Shown: piece after piece, positions 13,855 through 21,484 of the stretch
Numbering within the stretch: position 1 is the first letter of the stretch
Layout of the letters: every line of letters begins with the position of its first letter
Source: Alloyangia pacifica
Lineage (GTDB): Bacteria > Pseudomonadota > Alphaproteobacteria > Rhodobacterales > Rhodobacteraceae
Length of the DNA stretch: 64,000 nt
Assembly: GCF_900116195.1 (NCBI RefSeq)
Contig: NZ_FOZW01000001.1
Span: 744,001-808,000, forward strand
Reading direction: 5' to 3'
The notes under the pieces: generated by a model
Told to the model about the DNA's origin: nothing
The model's input: the letters and a program-made list of their open reading frames with translations, nothing else
Database searches by the model: none
Program-made: the position numbers and the translations under genes

Positions 13855-16209
13855 TCAGTTCGGGATCAGGTCCGGCACGATGGTCACGATGCCCGGTGCG
13901 AACCACAGCAGTGCAAGGCCCGCCACCTGGATCAGCACGAAGGGGATCACCCCGCGGTAGATATGGCCCGTGGTCACCGACGAGGGTGCCACGCCGCGCA
14001 GGTAGAACAGCGCGAAGCCGAAGGGCGGCGTGAGGAACGAGGTCTGCAGGTTGACCGCGATCATGATGGTCACCCACTTCGGATCGAAGCTGCCGCCGTA
14101 GATCACCGGGCCCACGATCGGCACCACGATGTAGATGATCTCGAGGAAGTCGAGCACGAAGCCGAGGATGAACAGCACCAGCATGACGATCAGGAAGACC
14201 TTGTGCTCGTCATCGAAGCTCTGGAGGAAGCTCTGGATGTAGTGCTCGCCGCCGAAGGAGATCACCACCAGGTTCAGCAGCTGCGAGGCCACGAGGATGG
14301 TGAAGACCATCGAGGTCACCTTTGCCGTCTCGCGCACCGCCGGGGTCAGCACCCCTGCCTTGTAGAGCACATAGCAGGCAAAGAGCAGCCCGAAGAGCGC
14401 GTAGAGATAGGCCGCCTGTGCCACCATGAAGGCAATCCAGGTGTCCGCTCCGGCCCCTTGCGTGCCGACGCGCAGGTCGAAGTTCATGCCGATGAGCAGC
14501 ATGATCGCCACGGCGAAGGTCGACATCAGGATGATCTTCGGCGAGCGGCCCTCCTCGTTCAGCTTGCGGTAGGCCGCGAGCATGATGGCACCGGCCGCAC
14601 CGAGCGCCGCGGCGGGCGTCGGGTTGGTGATGCCGCCGAGGATCGAGCCCAGCACCGCGACGATCAGCACCAGCGGCGGGAAGACCACGCGGATGAGATC
14701 GTTCTGCGCCAGACGCGTCGAGGCCTTGCCGGCCGCCCAGAACGAGATCGCCCAGGGGATCAGCATCATCAGCACGGTGGCCATCGGCGAGGTGTTGGCC
14801 TTGATGAACAGCACGTCCACCAGCAGCCCAAGGGCGATGCCCCCCGCACCGATATAGAGCGGCTTGGGATCGGAGGACGGCGAGACCGCCCGCGCCCAGG
14901 CCAGCACGATGCCGAGGATCACCGCGATCACCGCGATGCCGGTACCGATCGGCGCTGCATTCGCGATCTTGGCAGCGCGCGCCTCCTCGATCTCCTCGGG
15001 GCTGAGACGGTGCGATTGCTCGACGCCGCCGGCCTCGTCGATCGCCTTCTGCTCGGCAACCGCCGTGTCCCAGGCGTCCTGGCCGTGCAGGTCAATCATC
15101 GCCGCCTGGCACTCGGGGCCGACGTTGGTGCGCAGCGAGGCCATCTGGCCGCTGTCGGAGTAGCTGTCGATCTGCGTCGACTGCGAGCCAACCAGCCCGA
15201 CCTGCCCCAGCACGATGGTGCCGACGATCAGCAGCGCCGGAACGCCGAGATACCAGGTGAAGGCCTCACCGCGGGTCACCGGCTCGCCGCCGCCGCCTTC
15301 GAGCTGCACCGGGGGTGCGGACTGCGGGCGGAACATGGCAAAGCCGAAGGCATAGAGCGCGTAAAGCACCGCCAGCAGGATGCCGGGCAGCAGCGCCGCC
15401 TGGAAGAGCGTGCCCACGGAAACCACCGCCGGCTCGCCCAGCAGGGTCAGCGCGTCGGAGCAGCCCGCGAGCTGCGCACGGTCTTCCTGTGCCGTGGCAT
15501 AGAGATCGCCGGCCAGCGTGCCCAGCAGAACGATCACGATCGACGGCGGGATGATCTGCCCCAGCGTGCCCGACGCGGCGATGACGCCGGTCGCCAGCTC
15601 GGGCGAGTAGTTGTTGCGCAGCATGGTCGGCAGGGCCAGCAGGCCCATTGTCACCACGGTCGCGCCGACGATGCCGGTCGAGGCCGCGAGGAACGCGCCC
15701 ACGACCACGATCGACACTGCCAGACCGCCCGGCAGCGGCCCGAAGACCCGCGCCATGGTGGTCAGCAGATCATTGGCGATCTTCGAGCGTTCCAGCACGA
15801 TGCCCATCATCACGAACATCAGCACCGCGAGCAGCGTCTCGATGCTGGCGCCCGCGATCACCCGTTCGTTGATGCGGTTGACGATGAACGACACGTTGCG
15901 GTCCAGCGCCACTTCCCAGCCGCGTTCGAAGACCGGCATCGCGTAGCGCGGCAGGTCCGGGTAGCGGAAGATGGATATGGCATCCTCGCGCACGCCGCTG
16001 GCAACCAGAGTGCGATACGCCTCCGAGCCGGTGTCGATGGCCTGGTGTATCAGCAGGCCGGCGCTGTCCAGCGCCGCGATGATGAAGAAGGAGATCACCC
16101 CCGCCCCGCCGATGGCAAAGGCCACCGGGAAGCCGGAAAGGATCGCCGAGAAGAGCGTGAGAAAGACGATGATCAGGCCGATCTCGACGCCATCGAGTCC
16201 GAATAGCAT
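13855..16209 (-). CDS. TRAP transporter large permease (DctM family)
   Basis: 784 aa, larger than the ~430 aa of classic DctM and matching the extended large-permease subclass. The N-terminus (GLIIVFLTLFSAILSGFPVAFAIGG) and the SIVVVGAFLAASTGIVGATVV segment are typical of the Na+-coupled DctM/ion-transporter superfamily. About 15 hydrophobic helices are visible. A hydrophilic insert of about 80 residues (about 340-420, rich in Glu and Ala) interrupts them, which explains part of the extra length. It forms the membrane pore with the small permease encoded 15 bp upstream and works with the binding protein at 17298. Confidence 0.92.
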   Translation of the reverse strand: MLFGLDGVEIGLIIVFLTLFSAILSGFPVAFAIGGAGVISFFIIAALDSAGLLIHQAIDTGSEAYRTLVASGVREDAISIFRYPDLPRYAMPVFERGWEVALDRNVSFIVNRINERVIAGASIETLLAVLMFVMMGIVLERSKIANDLLTTMARVFGPLPGGLAVSIVVVGAFLAASTGIVGATVVTMGLLALPTMLRNNYSPELATGVIAASGTLGQIIPPSIVIVLLGTLAGDLYATAQEDRAQLAGCSDALTLLGEPAVVSVGTLFQAALLPGILLAVLYALYAFGFAMFRPQSAPPVQLEGGGGEPVTRGEAFTWYLGVPALLIVGTIVLGQVGLVGSQSTQIDSYSDSGQMASLRTNVGPECQAAMIDLHGQDAWDTAVAEQKAIDEAGGVEQSHRLSPEEIEEARAAKIANAAPIGTGIAVIAVILGIVLAWARAVSPSSDPKPLYIGAGGIALGLLVDVLFIKANTSPMATVLMMLIPWAISFWAAGKASTRLAQNDLIRVVFPPLVLIVAVLGSILGGITNPTPAAALGAAGAIMLAAYRKLNEEGRSPKIILMSTFAVAIMLLIGMNFDLRVGTQGAGADTWIAFMVAQAAYLYALFGLLFACYVLYKAGVLTPAVRETAKVTSMVFTILVASQLLNLVVISFGGEHYIQSFLQSFDDEHKVFLIVMLVLFILGFVLDFLEIIYIVVPIVGPVIYGGSFDPKWVTIMIAVNLQTSFLTPPFGFALFYLRGVAPSSVTTGHIYRGVIPFVLIQVAGLALLWFAPGIVTIVPDLIPN

Positions 16210-16224
16210 TTACCTATGTCCCTC

Positions 16225-17154
16225 TCAGAATTCCGCGTGGTCGTAGGCTTCTTCGCCTGCTTCGACCTTGTCGTGATCGTGATACTTGCCTTCGCTCTCC
16301 GGGCCTTCCTTCCACTCGAGATAGGAGCGCCAGAAGAACACGACCCCCTGCAGGAAGATGAAGCCGCACATCAGCACGATCAGGATCTTGAACAGGAAGT
16401 AGGCGGAAAAGCCGTTGGGGCTGAAGGCGATGGTCTCGACGTTCCAGCGCAGCGCGCGGGCCTTCATGACAAGCCGCTCGAGGCCTTCCGAGGCCGAGGG
16501 CTTGGGCACGATCAGGTGGCGCCACAGGAAGAACCACGAATAGAGCCACATCAGCGTGGCCATGGGCATCATGAAGAACAGGCTGCCGAACATGTCGATG
16601 ACCTTCTTCGTGCGGTAGCTGACCGGCGAATAGACCAGGTCGACGCGCACATGGCCGCCCTGCACGAAGGTATAGGCCAGGCAGAGCGCGACGACGATGG
16701 CGTTGTAGAGCTTCAGCTCCTCCGACCACCAGCTGACGTCGAAGCTCACCGGCACGCCGAAGCCGAAGGCGAGGTCGGGCCGGGCAAAGACGCGCTGCAC
16801 GAGGATGATGATCACCTGCTGCAGCACCATGATCAGGCCCGCCCAGGCCGCGATCCGGCCCACGGAGTTGTGGAAGGCCTCGAGGCCGCGCACCATGCCC
16901 CACATAAAATTGTGGCGCCACATACCGATGATGGTGAGCACCAGGAAGGTGGTCAGCACCACGAAGAACAGTTCCATCGACGCGCCGTAGTAGACGAAGC
17001 GCATCACCGCCTCGTTGTCCGTCCAGTTCAGCCAGCTCGACGGATGCGTCACAGCGTAGCCGAGGTTCCAGAAGGACATGGCGATATTGCCGAAGAACCA
17101 GGTCAGGCCGTCCAGTATCGCACCGAACGCCCCACCCGAGGCTGTCTCTTCCAT
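16225..17154 (-). CDS. TRAP transporter small permease (DctQ family)
   Basis: 309 aa, longer than the usual ~170 aa DctQ, as often found with large 784-aa DctM partners. Hydrophobic segments include FFVVLTTFLVLTIIGMW, IAAWAGLIMVLQQVIIILV, the LYNAIVVALCLAYTF region and LIVLMCGFIFLQGVVFFW. The C-terminus is acidic and His-containing. It lies between the binding-protein gene and the large permease gene, in the standard P-Q-M order on the minus strand. Confidence 0.88.
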   Translation of the reverse strand: MEETASGGAFGAILDGLTWFFGNIAMSFWNLGYAVTHPSSWLNWTDNEAVMRFVYYGASMELFFVVLTTFLVLTIIGMWRHNFMWGMVRGLEAFHNSVGRIAAWAGLIMVLQQVIIILVQRVFARPDLAFGFGVPVSFDVSWWSEELKLYNAIVVALCLAYTFVQGGHVRVDLVYSPVSYRTKKVIDMFGSLFFMMPMATLMWLYSWFFLWRHLIVPKPSASEGLERLVMKARALRWNVETIAFSPNGFSAYFLFKILIVLMCGFIFLQGVVFFWRSYLEWKEGPESEGKYHDHDKVEAGEEAYDHAEF

Positions 17155-17254
17155 GACCTGTGCCCCCTTTTGTCTGTTGTTGATCTTCTTGGGTGCTCTG
17201 CCCGCGCCGCGTTTCCTGCGCGCGTCGGCAGAGCCGTGTCTTCAAAGCAGGTGC

Positions 17255-17275
17255 GCCCCCGCGCAAGGCGGGGGC
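17255..17275 (-). promoter_or_regulatory. Intercistronic hairpin between dctP-like and dctQ-like genes
   Basis: GCCCCCGC (17255-17262) pairs perfectly with GCGGGGGC (17268-17275) around a 5-base loop, 23 bases downstream of the binding-protein stop and with no T-tract. Such stems often protect the 3' end of the abundant binding-protein mRNA or partly terminate, so that more binding protein than permease is made. That role is inferred. Confidence 0.55.
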
Positions 17276-17297
17276 GTCAGATGCGCGCTGTGCCGGA

Positions 17298-18383
17298 TCA
17301 GAGACCCATGACGCGGTTACGCTGTGCCGAGAAGGCGCCTTCCGAGCGGGAGATCCACTGTGCCGAGGACCGCATCGAGGTGTTGAAGCTCTCGAAGCAC
17401 TTGGCGTAGAGCTCGTCGCCCATGGGCTCTTCCATGACTTCCTTCGCCGCCGCGCCGAAGGCATCCCAGACGCTGTCGGGGAATTCGACAAGCTTCACGC
17501 CGCCGGACTGCAGACGCTGCAGCGCCGCCGAGTTGTTGGCCATGAACAGCGACATGGTCCAGATGTTGGACGCGCGCGCCACCTGCTCGACGATCTTCTG
17601 CTGCGCGGGCGTCAGGCTCTCGAAGACCTCGAGGTTCATCGTCAGGTTCAGGTTCGGACCCGGCTCGTGGAAGCCCGCGGTGTAGTAGGTCTTGGTGATT
17701 TCCTGGAAGCCGGCCTTCTCGTCCGCCCAGGGACCGATCCACTCGGTGCCGTCGATCGCACCCGAGGACAGTGCCTGGTACACTTCCGCACCCGGAAGGT
17801 TCTGCACCGATGCGCCGAGCTTGCCGAGCACCTGGCCACCCTGGCCGGGCATCCGGAACTTCAGGCCCTGGAAGTCTTCCGGCGAGTTGATCTCTTTCTT
17901 GAACCAGCCACCCGACTGCGGGCCGGTGTTGCCCGCCGGGAAGGCCTTCAGGCCGAAGATCGAGTAGAGCTCGTCCGACAGTTCCGCACCGCCCTCATGG
18001 TAGATCCAGTTGGCGTATTCCATGAAGTTCATGCCGAAGGGCACCTGGCTGAAGAACGACAGCGCCGGGTGCTGGCCGAGGAAGTAGTAGTCCACGCCAT
18101 GGTACATGTCGGCCTGGCCGGCGGAGACGGCATCGAACACCTCGAAGGCGCCGACAAGCTCGCCCGCGGCCTTCAGCTCGACGGTCAGCTCGCCATCGGT
18201 GGCGGCGGTGATCTGGTCGGCACAGTACTGCGCGCTGTCATGCACACCGGCGAGGCCGCGGCCCCAGGTGGTGACCAGCGTGAGGGTGCGGCGGCCCTGC
18301 GCGACGGCCGGTGCGGCAAGCGCGGTGGCAGCAGCAGCGGCACCACCTGCGGTGGAAGCCCTCAGAAAAGAACGACGATCCAT
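17298..18383 (-). CDS. TRAP transporter periplasmic substrate-binding protein (DctP family)
   Basis: 361 aa with a twin-arginine signal (MDRRSFLRASTAGG, then a hydrophobic stretch ending APAVAQ). The mature part has the DctP fold; GLKFRMPGQGGQVLGKLG contains the conserved Arg that usually salt-bridges a substrate carboxylate. The SSGAIDGTEWIGPW segment is typical of the TakP-like branch that binds 2-oxoacids, so an organic acid substrate is likely. Twin-arginine export of a TRAP binding protein is known in this group. It is the first gene of the operon and divergent from the sensor kinase at 18630. Confidence 0.92.
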   Translation of the reverse strand: MDRRSFLRASTAGGAAAAATALAAPAVAQGRRTLTLVTTWGRGLAGVHDSAQYCADQITAATDGELTVELKAAGELVGAFEVFDAVSAGQADMYHGVDYYFLGQHPALSFFSQVPFGMNFMEYANWIYHEGGAELSDELYSIFGLKAFPAGNTGPQSGGWFKKEINSPEDFQGLKFRMPGQGGQVLGKLGASVQNLPGAEVYQALSSGAIDGTEWIGPWADEKAGFQEITKTYYTAGFHEPGPNLNLTMNLEVFESLTPAQQKIVEQVARASNIWTMSLFMANNSAALQRLQSGGVKLVEFPDSVWDAFGAAAKEVMEEPMGDELYAKCFESFNTSMRSSAQWISRSEGAFSAQRNRVMGL

Positions 18384-18523
18384 TAAAATCCTCCCATAGA
18401 TTATTCTGCGCGGGGACGTCTCCTCCGTCCCGGCGCGGATCGTTACGGTTCGGGCACCCTAGGACATCTTATTGCGCAAGCGAAATACCCAGCACTGCGT
18501 AGAATTGGACATAATCTTGCCCA

Positions 18524-18578
18524 TGACGTCACGAAATCGCAGCTTCCCCTTGTGTTCCGTTACGGAAATTCCATGGAA
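18524..18578. promoter_or_regulatory. Cluster of palindromes in the TRAP / two-component divergent promoter
   Basis: Three palindromes lie close together: TGACGTCA (18524-18531), TTCCGTTACGGAA (18555-18567, odd centre) and TTCCATGGAA (18569-18578). The last two share TTCC/GGAA half-sites, as expected for a dimeric regulator. They lie between the TRAP operon and the sensor kinase gene, so the response regulator at 20063 is the obvious candidate binder. This is inference from position. Confidence 0.45.
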
Positions 18579-18629
18579 ATAGCGGCTCCGGCTTCCCAAG
18601 ACGTCGAATCGTGACGTAATCCGAAGGAG

Positions 18630-20066
18630 ATGGGCACGATCATTCAGAACCTCCGGCAGTCTCTCAGGCTCAGCTACGGACAGAAGCTATTCCTTCTGGC
18701 CTCGGTGCCGCTCATCCTCGCCTGCGCCGCCATCGCGATCCTCGTCGCCTATCAGTCAAGGATGCTGGCCGAGCGAGAGATCCGCCAGCTCGAGAACGAG
18801 CTGCTGGAGGCCAAGAAGCAGGAATTGCGCAACTACGTCACCCAGGCGCGCAATGGCTTTTACTTCATCTACGGCGCCGCCGCCCCCGACGACGAGGCCG
18901 CCAAGACCCAGGTGGCGCAGATCCTCGCGGCGATGATCTACGGCGAGGACGGCTCCTTCTTCGTCTACGATTACGACGGCACCAACCTGGTCTCGCCGCG
19001 CCGCACCGATATGATCGGCCGCAACTGGTCGGGGCTGACCGACAGCCAGGGCACCCCCATCGTCGATCCGTTGATCGAGATCGCCCGGCAGGGCTCGGGT
19101 TACCACTCCTTCCTCTGGCCGAAACCCTCCACCGGCGAAGAGGCCGAGATGATTGCCTTCGTGCTCGGCTTCCAGGACTGGCAATGGGCGGTGGGCACCG
19201 GGGTGTGGATCGATGACGTGCTGGCCACGGTCAACGCCAGCCGCGCCGAGGTGCAGGCCCGCATCCGCCGCACCTTCCTCTATATCGGCGGCATCACCCT
19301 CGGAGCGCTGCTGGTGGTCTTCTTCTCCGGCCTCGCGATGAACCTGCGCGAGCGGCGGCTGGCCGACGCCAAGCTCAAGGAACTGACACAGCGGGTATTC
19401 GACGCGCAGGAGGACGAGCGCCGCCGCGTCGCGCGCGAGCTGCACGACGGCATCAGCCAGATCCTCGTCGGGGTGAAATACGCGCTCGACATCACCAAGC
19501 GCCGCCTCGCCCAGAGCGATCCGCGCGCCATGGACACGCTCGACCGCGGCCATGAAGCGCTCTCGGGGGCCATCCAGGAGGTGCGCCGGATCAGCCGCGA
19601 CCTGCGCCCCGGCGTGCTCGACGACCTCGGCCTCGGCCCGGCGCTCAAGGCGCTGATCGACGATTTCGAGGCCCGCACCGGCATCGAGAGCACGCTGGAG
19701 ACCGTGGTCTTCCGCAACCGCGTCGACCAGGAAGGCCGCATCGCCCTCTACCGCATCGCCCAGGAGGCGCTGACCAATATCGAGCGCCACTCGGGCGCCA
19801 CCGAGGTCATCGTCGACCTACGTGGCCACCGCCGCGGCGCCACGCTGCGGATCGAGGACAACGGCCGGGGCATCGATCCCGAGCGCGTCCGCGGCCAGCG
19901 CGGCATCGGCCTGCGGAACATGCAGGAACGCATGGATCAGCTCGGCGGCAGCCTGCGGATCTTGTCCTCGAAATCGGGCACGGTTATCGAAGCACAGATC
20001 CCGCTCTCGCACCTTCTGCCGCCCGAAGAGGCCGCGCCCACATCGAAAGCCAAGGCAAGCGCATGA
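18630..20066 (+). CDS. Sensor histidine kinase, cache domain, NarL/DegS type
   Basis: 478 aa. A first membrane helix (about 19-42) and a second (about 214-236) bracket a periplasmic single-cache domain (about 50-205). The cytoplasmic part has the HisKA_3 dimerisation box, with the phosphorylated His at residue 272 (RRVARELHDGISQILVG). Its HATPase_c domain has N box EALTNIERHSG and G box EDNGRGI. It overlaps its response regulator by 4 bp. Cache kinases next to TRAP genes usually sense the transported acid; that is inference here. The AAGGAG site abuts the ATG with no spacer, so the true start may be a non-ATG codon slightly downstream. Confidence 0.88.
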   Translation: MGTIIQNLRQSLRLSYGQKLFLLASVPLILACAAIAILVAYQSRMLAEREIRQLENELLEAKKQELRNYVTQARNGFYFIYGAAAPDDEAAKTQVAQILAAMIYGEDGSFFVYDYDGTNLVSPRRTDMIGRNWSGLTDSQGTPIVDPLIEIARQGSGYHSFLWPKPSTGEEAEMIAFVLGFQDWQWAVGTGVWIDDVLATVNASRAEVQARIRRTFLYIGGITLGALLVVFFSGLAMNLRERRLADAKLKELTQRVFDAQEDERRRVARELHDGISQILVGVKYALDITKRRLAQSDPRAMDTLDRGHEALSGAIQEVRRISRDLRPGVLDDLGLGPALKALIDDFEARTGIESTLETVVFRNRVDQEGRIALYRIAQEALTNIERHSGATEVIVDLRGHRRGATLRIEDNGRGIDPERVRGQRGIGLRNMQERMDQLGGSLRILSSKSGTVIEAQIPLSHLLPPEEAAPTSKAKASA

Positions 20067-20707
20067 CCGATCCCACGAAAGTCGTCATCGTCGACGATCA
20101 CCCGCTGGTCGCCGAGGGCATCGAGGCGCTGCTGGAAAGCTACGAGGACATCACCGTGCTCGCCACGGTCTCGGACGGGCAGCAGATGATCGACCGGCTC
20201 GACGAGCTCGCCCCCGACGTGATCCTGATGGACCTCAACATGCCCGGGCTGGGCGGGCTCTCGGCCACCGAGATGATCCTCGAACGGCGCCCCGAAACCC
20301 GGGTTCTGGTGCTGTCGATGCACGACACGCCGCAATATATCACCACCGCGCTCGGCCACGGCGCCTCCGGCTACCTGCTCAAGGACGTGCCCACCGAGGA
20401 GATCAAGACCGCCATCGACACGGTGATGCAGGGCGAGCGCTACCTCTGCACCGGCGCAGAGGGCGCGTTGGCCCCGGTGATGACCGGCGGCCGCGAGCAG
20501 CTCACCAACCGCGAGCAGACCATTCTGCTGCAACTGGCGCAGGGCAAGTCGAACAAGGAAGTGGCGCAGGTGCTGGATATCTCGGTGCGCACGGTCGAAA
20601 CCCATCGCAAGAACATCAAGCGCAAGCTCGGCATCAGCTCCACCGCCGGTCTCACCCGCTACGCGCTGGAACACGGCGTGCTGCAAGGCACCGGCGTCAA
20701 TAGCTGA
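20063..20707 (+). CDS. LuxR/NarL-family response regulator
   Basis: 214 aa. The receiver domain has the acidic pair VDDH at 10-12 and the phospho-acceptor Asp57 (VILMDLNMPG); KDVPTEE contains the conserved Lys. The C-terminal LuxR-type helix-turn-helix (LTNREQTILLQLAQGKSNKEVAQVLDIS then VETHRKNIKRKLG) binds DNA. It overlaps the kinase gene by ATGA, so the pair is coupled. Divergence from the TRAP operon suggests it controls that transporter. Confidence 0.93.
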   Translation: MTDPTKVVIVDDHPLVAEGIEALLESYEDITVLATVSDGQQMIDRLDELAPDVILMDLNMPGLGGLSATEMILERRPETRVLVLSMHDTPQYITTALGHGASGYLLKDVPTEEIKTAIDTVMQGERYLCTGAEGALAPVMTGGREQLTNREQTILLQLAQGKSNKEVAQVLDISVRTVETHRKNIKRKLGISSTAGLTRYALEHGVLQGTGVNS

Positions 20708-20761
20708 GGTGCTGCCCGTCAACTGACAGGCGCGCCTCTCGTCCAGTCTTCGTCTAGACAC

Positions 20762-20808
20762 AAATATCCCGGGGGGAGTCCGCGTCAGCGGACGGGGGCA
20801 GAGCCCCC
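20762..20808 (-). repeat. Two-hairpin dispersed repeat, copy 1
   Basis: Read on the minus strand: hairpin 1 GGGGGCTCTGCCCCC (20808-20794), hairpin 2 GTCCGC-TGAC-GCGGAC (20793-20778), then CCCCCGGGATATTTG. Same plan as copies at 29225 and 47469. It follows the 3' end of the minus-strand gene at 20834 in the same orientation. Confidence 0.7.
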
Positions 20809-20833
20809 GTGCCCCGGCGCCCGGATCGCAGCG

Positions 20834-21055
20834 TCAGATCATCTTGCCGACGCGGACCACCAGCTCCTCGGCAGCGTGGAATTCCGCCGGCATGACCTGC
20901 GGGATCTGTACCCCGTCAAAGGCCGCTTCCTCGGCGTCGTGATGTCGCTGCACGGTGGCCAGCGCCTGGGTGAGCAACAGCAGCCCCACCAGCGCCGCAG
21001 CCTTCAGCGCGCTGAAATCCCGGGCGTGACGATAGAACCTCTGATAACGTGCCAT
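20834..21055 (-). CDS. Small single-helix membrane or secreted protein, unknown
   Basis: 73 aa starting MARYQRFYRHARDF, chosen over a longer frame because GGAGG lies 7 bases before the ATG at 21055. A basic N-terminus is followed by one hydrophobic segment (ALKAAALVGLLLLTQALA, about 16-33), consistent with an inner-membrane anchor or an uncleaved signal. The remainder is acidic (HHDAEEAAFDGVQIPQV). I recognise no family. The ribosome site and codon use suggest it is real. A two-hairpin repeat follows its stop. Confidence 0.5.
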   Translation of the reverse strand: MARYQRFYRHARDFSALKAAALVGLLLLTQALATVQRHHDAEEAAFDGVQIPQVMPAEFHAAEELVVRVGKMI

Positions 21056-21275
21056 ACGACCCTCCTGCGCAAAGTGAACCCTCGGGTTCAGTATCGCAGC
21101 GGATTCAACCCACCGCAATTCACGACTTCACGCAAGAGCGTGTGACCTCCGAAACATTGCGCGAAACATGGCCCAGCCTCGGCCATTTTTCGCGAAACTG
21201 CGCAACGGACCCCACCAAACGCAATAAACGGAAAAATTTCTAGCGAGCAGGGTATCTTTTTCGTCCCGATAGGTG

Positions 21276-21304
21276 TTGACCCTCCCGCCCCCTCCGCCTA
21301 TGGT
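21276..21304 (+). promoter_or_regulatory. ilvBN promoter (sigma70-like)
   Basis: TTGACC (21276-21281) and TATGGT (21299-21304) are separated by exactly 17 bases, giving transcription from about 21311. That places the leader-peptide ATG about 23 nt into the transcript. Confidence 0.65.
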
Positions 21305-21333
21305 CCGCCCCACGCACGAAGGGAGTCCGCCAG

Positions 21334-21381
21334 ATGGGCCTACTTGTAATCATCGTAGAGACATGGCGCATGGGCCGGTAA
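21334..21381 (+). CDS. ilvB leader peptide (attenuation)
   Basis: A 15-residue frame, MGLLVIIVETWRMGR, with GGGAG upstream (about 21321). Six consecutive codons, CTA CTT GTA ATC ATC GTA (21340-21357), encode Leu-Leu-Val-Ile-Ile-Val, the three end products of the branched-chain pathway. Ribosome stalling here when any charged tRNA is scarce would free the downstream antiterminator. Uncommon CTA and GTA codons should sharpen the response. Confidence 0.9.
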   Translation: MGLLVIIVETWRMGR

Positions 21382-21433
21382 CCGGAACCATATTGGACCC
21401 CCATGCGCCCCCGAAATCCTCGGGGGCTTTTTT
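21365..21433 (+). terminator. ilvB transcription attenuator (antiterminator and terminator)
   Basis: Terminator: GCCCCCGA (21407-21414) pairs with TCGGGGGC (21420-21427), followed by six T. Antiterminator: GGCGCATGGG (21365-21374, inside the leader reading frame) pairs perfectly with CCCATGCGCC (21400-21409), which takes the first bases of the terminator stem. A ribosome that reaches the leader stop at 21381 masks 21365-21374 and lets the terminator form. A ribosome stalled at 21340-21357 leaves it free and permits read-through into ilvBN. Confidence 0.9.
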
Positions 21434-21484
21434 GTGCGCAAACGAGAAGTAAAAACCGAAATGACGTCTGGAACGGAGACCGCG

